DNA of 64,000 nt, taken from Mycobacterium lentiflavum (GTDB taxonomy: Bacteria > Actinomycetota > Actinomycetes > Mycobacteriales > Mycobacteriaceae). Positions 33,958-41,880 of this stretch are shown here, in pieces. Location: contig NZ_CP092423.2 in assembly GCF_022374895.2 (NCBI RefSeq), forward strand, positions 4,278,001 to 4,342,000, written 5' to 3'. Within the stretch, counting starts at the first letter, position 1. Each line of letters opens with the position of its first letter. The notes beneath the pieces were generated by a model. That model was not told where the DNA came from, did no database searches, and was given only the letters and a program-made list of their open reading frames with translations. The position numbers and the translations under genes are program-made.

Positions 33958-35093
33958 CCGACGTGGTCGGCCTTCATGCCGGCCGCGACCAATTCCCAGA
34001 GCACTTCGTCGGTGCCGCCGCCGACCCGGGCCAGCTTCATGTCCCGCCAAACCCGGCCCAGCGGTGTTTCGTCGACGAGATAGCCGGACCCGCCGAAAAT
34101 GTGCATACACTCGCCGATGACTTCTTCGCCGAGGCGAGCCGCGGTGACCTTGATGCCCGCGGCCGCCCGCAGATCCAGCCGCCCCGCAGCGGCGATGCCG
34201 TGCAGCGCGAAGCGCAGCTGGTCGACCCGCGCCTGCAGGTCGGCCATCCGCAGCCGCAACGCCTGATGCTCGAACAGCGTGTTGCCGAATTGGCGCCGAT
34301 TCATCATGCGGGCCAACGTAATTCCGATCACCCGCTGGCACGACGCCGCGATCTGGCCGGCGATCGACATGCGCTCGTGCGCCAATCCCCAACTGATGGC
34401 CGCCAGCCCGGTGCCGGCCCGCGCGACCATCGCGTCGGCCGGGACCCAGGTATCGATGTGGACCGCCGCGGTGTCCAGCGGCCCGGCGCCCACTTTGTTG
34501 TAGGGCCGCTGCACGTCGACGTGTGTGGTCGGCACCGCCACCACGACGACGTTGCCGTGCCGGCTGGACGAGTCGTGGTCGACGCTGCGCGCCACGACCA
34601 TGATGTGGTCGGCGATCGGAGACAGCGAGACGAACTTCTTGATGCCACGGACCGCGAAACCGCCGTCGTGCGAGCGAACCTCGGTTTCAACTATCTGCAG
34701 ATCCGATCCGCCGGATTCTTCCGAGGCGCCGATGCAGAGCACGGCCTCGCCGCGAATCGCCTTCTCACAGATGTCCTTCAGGTAGTCCGATTTGCCGAAC
34801 CGGCGCAGCACGGCAATGGCCGAGTCGTGCAGGCTGACGCCCACTCCGATACCGGCCGACGCCAGGTGGCCCAGCGCCAGGGCGAGTTCGATGAGCTTGC
34901 CGACGTCGGGTTGGACCTGGTCGGTCCACTTCGCGCTGAAGACATCGCTTGCTCCCAGATGCTCGATCAGCTTGCGCGGAAAGCGTTGCTGCGCTTCGGC
35001 TTCGGACGTCCAAACGATGACGCGGTCGTCGAACGCCTCGGCGAGCAGCGCGCGGTAGTCGGCATCGAAAACCGTCTGGCCTGTCGCGGTCAC
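33924..35093 (-). CDS. mbtN: Acyl-ACP dehydrogenase MbtN (FadE14)
   Basis: A 389-residue acyl-CoA-dehydrogenase-fold flavoprotein starting at GTG 35093. FAD-contacting ASEESGGSDLQ and the C-terminal HIFGGSGYLVDETPLGRVWRDMKLARVGGGTDEVLWE region are visible. MbtN introduces the unusual double bond next to the carbonyl of the mycobactin acyl tail while the chain is held on MbtL. One base separates it from the mbtM stop. The 34-bp tail-to-tail overlap with mbtK is an unusual arrangement for two genes of one pathway. Confidence 0.95.
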   Translation of the reverse strand: MTATGQTVFDADYRALLAEAFDDRVIVWTSEAEAQQRFPRKLIEHLGASDVFSAKWTDQVQPDVGKLIELALALGHLASAGIGVGVSLHDSAIAVLRRFGKSDYLKDICEKAIRGEAVLCIGASEESGGSDLQIVETEVRSHDGGFAVRGIKKFVSLSPIADHIMVVARSVDHDSSSRHGNVVVVAVPTTHVDVQRPYNKVGAGPLDTAAVHIDTWVPADAMVARAGTGLAAISWGLAHERMSIAGQIAASCQRVIGITLARMMNRRQFGNTLFEHQALRLRMADLQARVDQLRFALHGIAAAGRLDLRAAAGIKVTAARLGEEVIGECMHIFGGSGYLVDETPLGRVWRDMKLARVGGGTDEVLWELVAAGMKADHVGYQDWVVRSNA

Positions 35094-35094
35094 G

Positions 35095-36669
35095 TCAGTC
35101 CACCAGCTCGAGGGTGCGCCGCACTTCCAGCCGGCGCAGTTTGCCCGACGAGGTGCGCGGCAGGGAACCCGGCGACATGAAAACCACGTCGGCCGGCACG
35201 ATGCCGCACACCGACGCGATGCGCTGAATCACTTCGGTGCGGGCCCGCGTCTGGTCATCACCTTTGAACTCGGCCGCGACGACCAGCCCGGGGCGAGCGG
35301 ACCGCTCGCCGGTGCCCAGGGCGACTACGCAGCCTTCCCGTACCCCGGTGACCTGGGCGGCGATCAGTTCGATCTCCGTCGGGAAGATGTTGCGTCCCGC
35401 GATCGAGATGATTTCCTTGGCCCGGCCACACACGACCAGGCCACCGTCGTCGAAGAAGCCCAAATCGCCGGTGGGAAACCAGCCTTCGCGATCGATGGTC
35501 GGGTGCCCCAGGTAGCCATCCATCATCGACGAGCCGCGAATCTCGATCTCACCGATCTCGCGGTCCGCCGTGTCGGTGTAGCGATCGCTGGATACGACCC
35601 GGATTTCCATGCCCGCAAGCGCCTGTCCCAGGACGGCGTACTTGCGCGGACCGCGCTCGTCCGAGACGGTGGCGAAGGTCAATCCGGTACCGGGTGCGGG
35701 CAAGGCGACCGCGCAGGTGGACTCGGCAAGGCCGTACGACGGCGCCAGCGCACCGGCGTCAAATCCGAACGGCGCCATGGCTTCTGCGAACCGCGCAAAG
35801 CCGTCACAGTCCACCGGTTCGCCACCGTTGATGGCGACCCGCATGGCGCTGAGATCGACGCCGGACACCAGCGTCGCGTACTTGCCGAGGATGTTGTAGG
35901 CGAGGTTGGGTGCGGCGGTGAGCGTCGCACGGCTTTCCGAGAGCCACTTCAGCCAGTTGAACGGCGACGCGGAGAACGCCGTGGGAGAAGACAGCCACAG
36001 CGGCAGCCCGGCCATCATCGAGGCGAGCACGCAGGTAAGCCCCATGTCGTGAAACAGCGGCAGCCAAGAGCACACAACGTCGCGCGACGCATCGAAGCTG
36101 AATCGTTGATCGAGACCGCGCATGTTACTGAGCACCGCGCCCGGCGAAAGCATCGCGGTTTTGGGCGATCCGGTCGATCCCGCCGTTCCCTGCAGAATGG
36201 CCGGGCCAATCGGGTCGGCATGCGGGATACCCGACGCCGAGCGGTCGGTGCGCGCCGCAGTGGCGAGGTCTTCGGTGACAATGCCCGCGCGCGCAACCGC
36301 TCGCAGGCTTTCCAAGTGCGAGCCGTGGCTTAGCACCGCGCCCACCCCGATGCCGGCAAACCGGTGCAGCGTCGACTCCGCCCAGTACTGAGCGTCCGCA
36401 CCTCGCACCGGTCCCGGCAGGATCGAGATGGCCGCGCCGGTTAGCCATGAACCCTGGATCGCCGCGATGAACTCCACGGTTGGCTCGCCGACGAGACCGA
36501 CCGCGGCGGGTCGGTCATGGTCAAGGAGCCAGGCCGCAACCCCTTCGGCTAACCCGTGCACGTCCGGCCACGGGAGCCGTTTCCAGTCCGAGGTCTCCTT
36601 GTCGAAGACAGCCAATTCGGAGGTAGCGGTCCGCATTGACCGCGTGATCGCCGCCGCAAGTTGGCTCAT
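35095..36669 (-). CDS. mbtM: Fatty-acyl-AMP ligase MbtM (FadD33)
   Basis: A 524-residue FAAL. The P-loop is unusual, QGTAGSTGSPKTAMLSP near residue 160. WLPLFHDMGL, INGGEPVD and YGLAESTC follow, then IAGRNIFPTEIE and TSSGKLRR at the end. It activates a fatty acid as acyl-AMP and loads it on MbtL. Its ATG overlaps the mbtL stop (TAATG), which ties ligase and carrier synthesis together. Confidence 0.96.
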   Translation of the reverse strand: MSQLAAAITRSMRTATSELAVFDKETSDWKRLPWPDVHGLAEGVAAWLLDHDRPAAVGLVGEPTVEFIAAIQGSWLTGAAISILPGPVRGADAQYWAESTLHRFAGIGVGAVLSHGSHLESLRAVARAGIVTEDLATAARTDRSASGIPHADPIGPAILQGTAGSTGSPKTAMLSPGAVLSNMRGLDQRFSFDASRDVVCSWLPLFHDMGLTCVLASMMAGLPLWLSSPTAFSASPFNWLKWLSESRATLTAAPNLAYNILGKYATLVSGVDLSAMRVAINGGEPVDCDGFARFAEAMAPFGFDAGALAPSYGLAESTCAVALPAPGTGLTFATVSDERGPRKYAVLGQALAGMEIRVVSSDRYTDTADREIGEIEIRGSSMMDGYLGHPTIDREGWFPTGDLGFFDDGGLVVCGRAKEIISIAGRNIFPTEIELIAAQVTGVREGCVVALGTGERSARPGLVVAAEFKGDDQTRARTEVIQRIASVCGIVPADVVFMSPGSLPRTSSGKLRRLEVRRTLELVD

Positions 36670-36917
36670 TACGGTGTTTTCGCCGCGATCGCCGCGTCCA
36701 GATCGCCGACTGTGTCACAGGTCAGTAGTTCTTCCTCGGACAGCGCGACGCCGAGCCGCTCTTCGATGGCAACCATGCCTACAGCAAAGGCCACCGAATC
36801 CAAACCGACATCGTCGACCAACCTGGCGTCGGGCGTAACCCGGGCCATGTCGACGTTGAGGTCGTCACGCAGAATGCTTTGCAGCGCAGCGGTCACCGCG
36901 GCGGAAGAGGAGGCCAT
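36669..36917 (-). CDS. mbtL: Acyl carrier protein MbtL of mycobactin synthesis
   Basis: An 82-residue acyl carrier protein. The phosphopantetheine-attachment Ser is Ser41 in DDVGLDSVAFA, and the protein is acidic and helical as expected. It carries the acyl tail from MbtM through MbtN to MbtK. First gene of mbtL-mbtM-mbtN on the minus strand, behind an IdeR-like box. Confidence 0.95.
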   Translation of the reverse strand: MASSSAAVTAALQSILRDDLNVDMARVTPDARLVDDVGLDSVAFAVGMVAIEERLGVALSEEELLTCDTVGDLDAAIAAKTP

Positions 36918-36936
36918 GGCGACGGACCTTACACGC

Positions 36937-36955
36937 CTAAGTAAGGCAAGCCTAG
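36937..36955. promoter_or_regulatory. IdeR (iron box) site upstream of mbtL
   Basis: CTAAGTAAGGCAAGCCTAG matches the 19-bp IdeR consensus at 13 positions by my count and keeps the GGC centre and CCTA right arm. It is 20 bp upstream of the mbtL start, so IdeR binding would block the promoter. The rest of the gap to lprD has nothing else clear. Confidence 0.75.
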
Positions 36956-37053
36956 CCTTTTATTGAGCGTTGAGAGTTTCGCCACACCGGGTGCCCAGCG
37001 AACCCACCGCGCTGTTGTCACTGGGCGTCAAGAGCGCGCGGTACCGTCGAGGG

Positions 37054-37449
37054 GTGTCCAGTGAGGCCCGTCCGAAGCGCCATCACCGGCCCGCACTGAT
37101 TGTTTTGGCGATCGTCGCGGCCGGTGGCTGCCTGGCCTTGGGCTGGTGGCAATGGACACGGTTTGAGTCGCCGTCGGGCACCTTCCAAAACCTCGGCTAC
37201 GCATTGCAGTGGCCGTTATTCGCGTGGTTCTGCGTCTATGCGTACCGCAATTTCGTCCGCTACGAACAGGCACCGCCGCGGCCGCGCGACCACGGCGCGG
37301 TCACCGAGATCCCGGCCGGGCTGCTACCCGAGCGGCCCGCGCCCGCGCAGCAACCACCCGACGACGACCCCGCCTTGCGGGAGTACAACGCTTATCTGGC
37401 CCAGCTCGCAGCCCAAGATGCCGAAAAGCAGAACAGGACCACCGCATGA
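37054..37449 (+). CDS. lprD: Probable lipoprotein/membrane protein LprD
   Basis: A 131-residue protein starting at GTG 37054, opposite mbtL. A basic N-terminus leads into LIVLAIVAAGGCLALGWWQW, which contains a lipobox-like AAGGC but also reads as a transmembrane helix. A second hydrophobic stretch follows (WPLFAWFCVYAYRNF). The C-terminal half is Pro-rich and cytoplasmic-looking. In M. tuberculosis the gene beside the mbtL-N block is called lprD; whether it is really lipidated is uncertain. It overlaps the next gene as ATGA. Confidence 0.82.
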   Translation: MSSEARPKRHHRPALIVLAIVAAGGCLALGWWQWTRFESPSGTFQNLGYALQWPLFAWFCVYAYRNFVRYEQAPPRPRDHGAVTEIPAGLLPERPAPAQQPPDDDPALREYNAYLAQLAAQDAEKQNRTTA

Positions 37450-37790
37450 CCACGCCCGAGACACCCTCCGAAACAAGCGTCTCCGCCGATCGCATCCGCC
37501 CAGCCCTGCTCGGCTACCGGATCATGACGTGGACGACGGGTCTGTGGCTGATCGCACTGTGCTACGAGATCGTCTCGCATCTGGTGTTCGGCCACGAGAT
37601 CCGGTGGATCGGGATCGTGCACGGCTGGGTGTATTTCGCTTACGTGCTAACGGCTTTCAATCTAGCGATCAAGGTCCGCTGGCCGATCGGCAAGACGATT
37701 GGTGTGCTGCTGGCCGGCACCATCCCGCTGCTGGGCATCATCGTTGAGCACTTCCAGACCAAGGACATCAAGGCCCGCTTCGGGCTGTAG
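37446..37790 (+). CDS. DUF3817 integral membrane protein
   Basis: A 114-residue protein with three predicted membrane helices (MTWTTGLWLIALCYEIVSHLVF, IGIVHGWVYFAYVLTAFNLAIKV and IGVLLAGTIPLLGIIVEHF), matching the DUF3817 family found in actinobacterial membranes. Function unknown. ATG 37446 overlaps the lprD stop, so both are made together, and the order agrees with M. tuberculosis Rv1343c-Rv1342c. Confidence 0.88.
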   Translation: MTTPETPSETSVSADRIRPALLGYRIMTWTTGLWLIALCYEIVSHLVFGHEIRWIGIVHGWVYFAYVLTAFNLAIKVRWPIGKTIGVLLAGTIPLLGIIVEHFQTKDIKARFGL

Positions 37791-37801
37791 GCCGACCGCG
37801 C

Positions 37802-38449
37802 TCAGGCCAACGCGCGCAACGCCGGCAGCAGCAGCGCCAGCGCGCGACCACGATGCGAGGCCGCGTCCTTCTCCGCGGGGCTCAACTCCGCCGCGGAGCG
37901 CTCGGAGCCGCCCGGAATGAAGACCGGATCGTAGCCGAACCCGCCGTTGCCACGCGGCTCGCGGGCGATCGTGCCGGGCCACTCGCCGCGCACGACGACT
38001 TCGCCGCCGTCCGACACCAGCGCGCAGGCGGACACAAATGCCGCGGAACGCCGTTCGTCGGGCACATCACGCAACTGGGCAAGCAACAGCGCGGTATTGG
38101 CGGCGTCGTCGCCGTGAGTGCCCGCCCAGCGGGCCGACAGCACGCCAGGCATGCCACGCAACGCCGCGACCTCCAGACCGGAATCGTCGGCGACGGTCGC
38201 CAACCCGGTGGCCGCGAACGCATCCCGCGCCTTGGCCAACGCGTTGTCCTCGAACGTCGCACCGGTTTCCGGCGCCTCGTCGAAGGGCGCCACGTCGTTG
38301 AGCGACACCAGCGTCAGCCCCGAGAGCCCGGCGCCGTCCAGCACCCGGCGCAGTTCGGCCAGCTTCTTGGGGTTGCGGCTGGCCACCAGCAGCCGTGACG
38401 ATCGCAAGGGCGGCGAAGCCGGGCGCGGCGGGTCGTCACCATCCGGCAC
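37802..38449 (-). CDS. rdgB: XTP/dITP diphosphatase (non-canonical purine NTP pyrophosphatase)
   Basis: The product is 215 residues. LVASRNPKKLAEL is the diagnostic HAM1 N-terminus, followed by FEDNALAKARDA and ADDSGLEVAAL with metal-binding acidic residues, and GFGYDPVFIP near the end. It hydrolyses ITP/XTP and their deoxy forms to monophosphates, keeping deaminated purines out of DNA and RNA. Start GTG 38449 gives a Pro-rich extension of about 16 residues before the family start, so a downstream TTG (38407) may be real. It follows rphA by 2 bp. Confidence 0.93.
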   Translation of the reverse strand: MPDGDDPPRPASPPLRSSRLLVASRNPKKLAELRRVLDGAGLSGLTLVSLNDVAPFDEAPETGATFEDNALAKARDAFAATGLATVADDSGLEVAALRGMPGVLSARWAGTHGDDAANTALLLAQLRDVPDERRSAAFVSACALVSDGGEVVVRGEWPGTIAREPRGNGGFGYDPVFIPGGSERSAAELSPAEKDAASHRGRALALLLPALRALA

Positions 38450-38451
38450 GG

Positions 38452-39231
38452 TCAGCTGCCGAACGCCTTCGGCGCGTTCGGGCCTTCGGGCAGCACGCCC
38501 GGGTACGGCAACTCCAGCGCCTCGCGCTGGGCGGCGAACAACGTGTCGCAGGCCCCGAGCGCCATATCAAGCAGCTTGTCCAGCGTCGAGCGCGGGAAGG
38601 TCGCACCCTCGCCGGTGCCCTGAATCTCGACCAGGGTTCCGGTATCGGTGGCGACGACGTTCATGTCGACCTCGGCGCGCGAATCCTCCTCGTAGGGTAG
38701 GTCGACGCGGATCCTGCCGTCGACCACACCGACGCTGACCGCCGCGATCGCGCACGACAACGGCCGCGGATCCGACAGCTTGCCCGCCGCCGACAGGTAG
38801 GTCACTGCGTCGGCCAGCGCCACGTAGGCACCCGTGATCGCCGCCGTGCGGGTACCGCCGTCGGCCTGCAGCACATCGCAATCGACGGCGATCGTGTTCT
38901 CCCCCAACGCCGCCAGATCGATGCACGCGCGCAGCGATCGACCGATCAGCCGACTGATTTCCTGGGTGCGCCCGGACAGCCGGCCCTTCACCGATTCCCG
39001 GTCGGAGCGAGTGTGGGTGGCGGACGGCAGCATGGCGTACTCCGCGGTCAGCCAACCCAGGCCAGTCCCCTTGCGCCAGCGCGGTACTCCCTCGGTGACA
39101 CTCGCCGTGCACAGGACTTTGGTCCCACCGAATCCGATCAGGACCGAACCCGCGGGATTCTCGGTGAAGCCGCGCGTGATGACCACTGGGCGAAGCTCGT
39201 CGTCATTGCGACCGTCTTCTCGTTTTGACAC
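38452..39231 (-). CDS. rphA: Ribonuclease PH
   Basis: A 259-residue phosphorolytic 3-prime exoribonuclease. GFTENPAGSVLIGFGGTKVLCTASV and SDRESVKGRLSGRTQEISRLIGRSLRA are typical, with DCDVLQADGGTRTAAITGA carrying the phosphate/metal site. It trims tRNA 3-prime ends. Start ATG 39231. It forms a compact pair with rdgB, an arrangement conserved in actinobacteria. Confidence 0.96.
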   Translation of the reverse strand: MSKREDGRNDDELRPVVITRGFTENPAGSVLIGFGGTKVLCTASVTEGVPRWRKGTGLGWLTAEYAMLPSATHTRSDRESVKGRLSGRTQEISRLIGRSLRACIDLAALGENTIAVDCDVLQADGGTRTAAITGAYVALADAVTYLSAAGKLSDPRPLSCAIAAVSVGVVDGRIRVDLPYEEDSRAEVDMNVVATDTGTLVEIQGTGEGATFPRSTLDKLLDMALGACDTLFAAQREALELPYPGVLPEGPNAPKAFGS

Positions 39232-39287
39232 CCAATCACCCTAGCCACCCTGGGCCGCCGGTGCGTCACGCAGGCAGGTCGGCTGAA

Positions 39288-40073
39288 TCAGACTCGTTCG
39301 GAGTGCCGAACGTCAAATGTCTCGTTGCACACCACGGCGTGCACGGGACCGTCGAACTCGGCCTTGGCCTCGCTGATCACGTCCTCCCGCGAGGTCCACG
39401 GCGGGATGTGGGTCAGCAGCAGCTCGCGGACGCCGGCCTGCGCCGCGACCCGGCCGGCTTCGGTGCCCGACAAGTGCAGGGCGGGCGGACGATCCGGGGC
39501 GTGCGTCCAGGACGCCTCGCACAGGAACACGTCGGCGTCGCGAGCCAGCTCGACGAGCTGATCGCAGACTCCGGTGTCCCCGCTGTAAACGAACGACGCT
39601 CCGCTGGGATCGGTGATTCGCAACCCGTAGGACTCGGTGGGATGTGCGACTATGCGCGGTGTCACGGACAGTGCCCCGACCTCGACCGGCTCGCCGTCGA
39701 CCCAGTGATGGACGTCGAATATGTCCGAGCAGTCGTCGATTTCACCGCCGTACGGCGACGACGCGGCGCCCAACCGCGACCAGGTGTCGCTCGGGCCGTA
39801 CAACATCGCCTTGCCGAGCGGACGCGACGACGGGTGGTAGCGGCGCCACACGAACAGCCCCGGCATATCCAGACAATGGTCGGCATGCAGGTGGGACAAC
39901 AGCACGTGCACGGAAGCCGGGTCGGCGTGGCGCTGCAAGGCGCCGAGCACACCCCCGCCAAAGTCCAGGACCAGCGGCGGAGTGTCCGGAGCCCGAAGCA
40001 AATAACCCGACGCTGGCGAGTCCGGACCGACCACGCTGCCCGAGCAGCCGAGCACGGTTATTCGCACAGGCAC
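39288..40073 (-). CDS. cpdA: Metallo-beta-lactamase-fold cyclic nucleotide phosphodiesterase (Rv1339/CpdA type)
   Basis: A 261-residue MBL-fold hydrolase with the metal motif SHLHADH, a bridging Asp in VYSGDTG and a C-terminal LLTHIPPW. In M. tuberculosis Rv1339 has been described as an atypical class II cAMP phosphodiesterase, and the size and motifs match. It would lower cAMP, linking to the CRP site at 22987 and the cyclase at 58298 in this window. Start GTG 40073. Possible roles in other metabolite hydrolysis remain open. Confidence 0.9.
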   Translation of the reverse strand: MPVRITVLGCSGSVVGPDSPASGYLLRAPDTPPLVLDFGGGVLGALQRHADPASVHVLLSHLHADHCLDMPGLFVWRRYHPSSRPLGKAMLYGPSDTWSRLGAASSPYGGEIDDCSDIFDVHHWVDGEPVEVGALSVTPRIVAHPTESYGLRITDPSGASFVYSGDTGVCDQLVELARDADVFLCEASWTHAPDRPPALHLSGTEAGRVAAQAGVRELLLTHIPPWTSREDVISEAKAEFDGPVHAVVCNETFDVRHSERV

Positions 40074-40142
40074 TACTGTGCCATGCCCGGAAGCACCATG
40101 AGAAAAACATCGCGCGATTGATGTGATGAGAATCTCGGCGAG

Positions 40143-40958
40143 CTAGCCAATCGGCGAGTGGTGCACTGGCCGGACGCCGCTGACGGCTGGCCCCAGGAAT
40201 CGCGCCGCCAGTTTGGTGAAGGCCTCGGGGTCGCCGGTGGCTTCGAAGTGTCGCGTCGCCGGCGCCGCGTCGTGCGGGCGCAGCAAATCCTGTTCGGTGA
40301 GCATCCGGAGCACTTCCTTCGCGGTTTCCTCGGCGCTGGAAACCAGCGTCACGTTTTCGCCCATGGCCAGCTGAATCAACCCCGACAGCAGTGGGTAGTG
40401 CGTGCAGCCCAGCACCAGCGTGTCGATTTGGGCCCGTTGCAGCGGCTCCAGGTATCCCTCGGCCAGGCCCAAGACTTGACGCCCGCTCGTCACGCCCCGC
40501 TCGACGAAGTCGACGAAGCGCGGGCAGGCCACCGCGGTGATCTCGGTGTCACGGGCGGCGGCGAACGCGTCCTGGTAGGCGTGCGACGTGATGGTTGCCT
40601 GGGTGCCGATCACGCCGATGCGGCCGTTGCGGGTGGTGGCCACGGCGCGGCGCACGGCCGGCAGGATCACCTCGACGACGGGCACGTCGTAGCGCTCGCG
40701 GGCATCGCGCAGGCAGGCCGCCGACGCGGTGTTGCAGGCGATCACCAACGCCTTCACGCCGCGGCCCACCAGATCGTCACCGATGGCCAGCGCGTGAGCG
40801 CGCACCTCGGGAATGGTGAGCGGGCCGTAGGGGCCGTTGCCGGTGTCGCCGACGTAGACGATGTCCTCGTCCGGCAATTGGTCGATGATCGCGCGAGCGA
40901 CCGTCAGTCCCCCGACGCCGGAGTCGAAGACCCCGACGGGCGCCAAAGGTGAGCTCAC
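40143..40958 (-). CDS. murI: Glutamate racemase
   Basis: A 271-residue racemase that makes D-glutamate for peptidoglycan. The two catalytic Cys are in VIACNTASAACL and LVLGCTHYPLL, and VFDSGVGGLTV is the substrate-binding N-terminus. GTG 40958 overlaps the stop of the rhomboid gene (GTGA), so both are co-translated. Confidence 0.96.
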   Translation of the reverse strand: MSSPLAPVGVFDSGVGGLTVARAIIDQLPDEDIVYVGDTGNGPYGPLTIPEVRAHALAIGDDLVGRGVKALVIACNTASAACLRDARERYDVPVVEVILPAVRRAVATTRNGRIGVIGTQATITSHAYQDAFAAARDTEITAVACPRFVDFVERGVTSGRQVLGLAEGYLEPLQRAQIDTLVLGCTHYPLLSGLIQLAMGENVTLVSSAEETAKEVLRMLTEQDLLRPHDAAPATRHFEATGDPEAFTKLAARFLGPAVSGVRPVHHSPIG

Positions 40959-41620
40959 GTCTTCAGCCGCGGCGCGTTGCCGGCTTTTCGCTTAGCCCGG
41001 GCCTTGCGCTCAGGAGCGGACAACAGATACGCGGCGACGACGCCTGCGATGGCGCCACATAGGTGACCCTGCCAGGACACCCCGCCGCATTGACCGAGCA
41101 CCGGCATCGCGCCGAGCAGCACGCCACCGTAGATGAACAGCACCACCAGGCCGATGACGATGTCGACGAACCGGCGCACGAATATTCCGAAGACCAGCAG
41201 AAAGGCCAGCCAGCCGAAGATCAGCCCGGAGGCCCCGATATGGTCCGTCGGCCCGCAGTTGCTGCCCCAGTTGCCGATCAGCCAGGTGCCGAAGCCGCCC
41301 ACGATCCACACGATCGCGGTCGCCCACACGAAGCGGGACAAACCGGCCAGCGTCATCAAAAATCCGAGCACTAGCAGGGGGACCGTATTGGCCATCAGGT
41401 GCTGCCAGTTGGCATGCAGCACGGGCGCGAAGACGATCCCCCACAGGCCGTCGGTTTCCAGCGGCCTGATGCCGTTTGCGTCCAGGGAATGCCGCGACAG
41501 TTGGTCGAACAGTTCGATCAGGTAGAGCAGCGCGACAAAGGTGAGGATCGTGGCCCCGCCCACCACCCACTCGGGCCGCTTTTTCCGTGTAGCGGGTACG
41601 CGTTGCTGTGCACTATTCAT
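40955..41620 (-). CDS. Rhomboid-family intramembrane serine protease (Rv1337 type)
   Basis: The 221-residue protein has about six membrane helices. The catalytic Ser lies in HIGASGLIFG (GxSG motif) and the catalytic His in SWQGHLCGAIAG, with HANWQHLMANT as the usual L1/H2 signature. It cleaves membrane-anchored substrates. Its ATG overlaps the stop of an 18-codon mini-ORF repeat (ATGA). In other mycobacteria cysM lies just upstream; here only a cysM remnant does. Confidence 0.92.
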   Translation of the reverse strand: MNSAQQRVPATRKKRPEWVVGGATILTFVALLYLIELFDQLSRHSLDANGIRPLETDGLWGIVFAPVLHANWQHLMANTVPLLVLGFLMTLAGLSRFVWATAIVWIVGGFGTWLIGNWGSNCGPTDHIGASGLIFGWLAFLLVFGIFVRRFVDIVIGLVVLFIYGGVLLGAMPVLGQCGGVSWQGHLCGAIAGVVAAYLLSAPERKARAKRKAGNAPRLKT

Positions 41621-41726
41621 GCGCGCCGCTCCTCCTCATCGCTACGCTCTGCATCGTCGCCGGCCGGGCTCATGCGCGCCGCTCCTCCTCATCGCTACGC
41701 TCTGCATCGTCGCCGGCGCGGCTCAT
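41617..41726 (-). repeat. Two tandem 53-bp mini-ORF repeats (MIRU-like) upstream of the rhomboid gene
   Basis: Two direct repeats, 41618-41670 and 41671-41723, differ only near the end of the unit. Each encodes an 18-codon ORF, MSRAGDDAERSDEEERRA (second copy as read; the first is the same), at 41670-41726 and 41617-41673. The chain of overlaps is cysM-remnant stop/first ATG, first stop/second ATG, second stop/rhomboid ATG, all as ATGA. The same start and end codons occur in the longer element at 6044-6145. These features match the MIRU type of mycobacterial repeats. Confidence 0.85.
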
Positions 41727-41836
41727 ACCCATAACTGCACTTCTAGAGCGTCCTCGGCATCATCCAGGCTACCGGCCCAGGGGCCGGTCGTTGACCATCG
41801 CGGGAGATGGCGCTGCGGACGATCGGAGCCCTCGGC
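41723..41836 (-). pseudogene. cysM: Fused remnant: short piece of mec joined in frame to the 3-prime end of cysM
   Basis: The frame encodes AEGSDRPQRHLP, which resembles an internal N-terminal stretch of Mec (GPEGSDRPERHIP in my memory of Rv1334). It continues directly into a [20 protein letters not shown]-type end and a stop, matching the C-terminus of CysM ([20 protein letters not shown] in Rv1336). Everything between, including the rest of mec, all of cysO and most of cysM, is absent. No promoter or start for a functional protein is seen. Confidence 0.8.
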
Positions 41837-41843
41837 TGCGACG

Positions 41844-41879
41844 GACCGCCTCCACCACATCGGAGCGGATCACCAACAC
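41844..41879 (-). pseudogene. mec: 5-prime remnant of mec (CysO-cysteine peptidase)
   Basis: A GTG at 41879 directly after the P1-peptidase stop begins VLVIRSDVVEAV, which fits the N-terminus of the Mec peptidase (VLVIRADLVNAM in my memory of Rv1334). After 12 codons similarity ends; the frame continues as unrelated sequence to a stop at 41769. The next mec-like piece (41801-41836) is in another frame. The start position relative to the upstream gene is the one expected for intact mec. Confidence 0.75.
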
Positions 41880-41880
41880 G

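Noticed and set aside
36970..37053. 28-codon N-terminal extension of lprD
   Set aside because: It runs close to the mbtL IdeR box and removes the basic start expected before the membrane segment; GTG 37054 gives the known length.
41769..41880. Small ORF beginning VLVIRSDVVEAV as a new functional peptide
   Set aside because: Only its first 12 codons resemble Mec; the rest is out of frame with the next Mec-like piece, so a remnant is the simpler reading.
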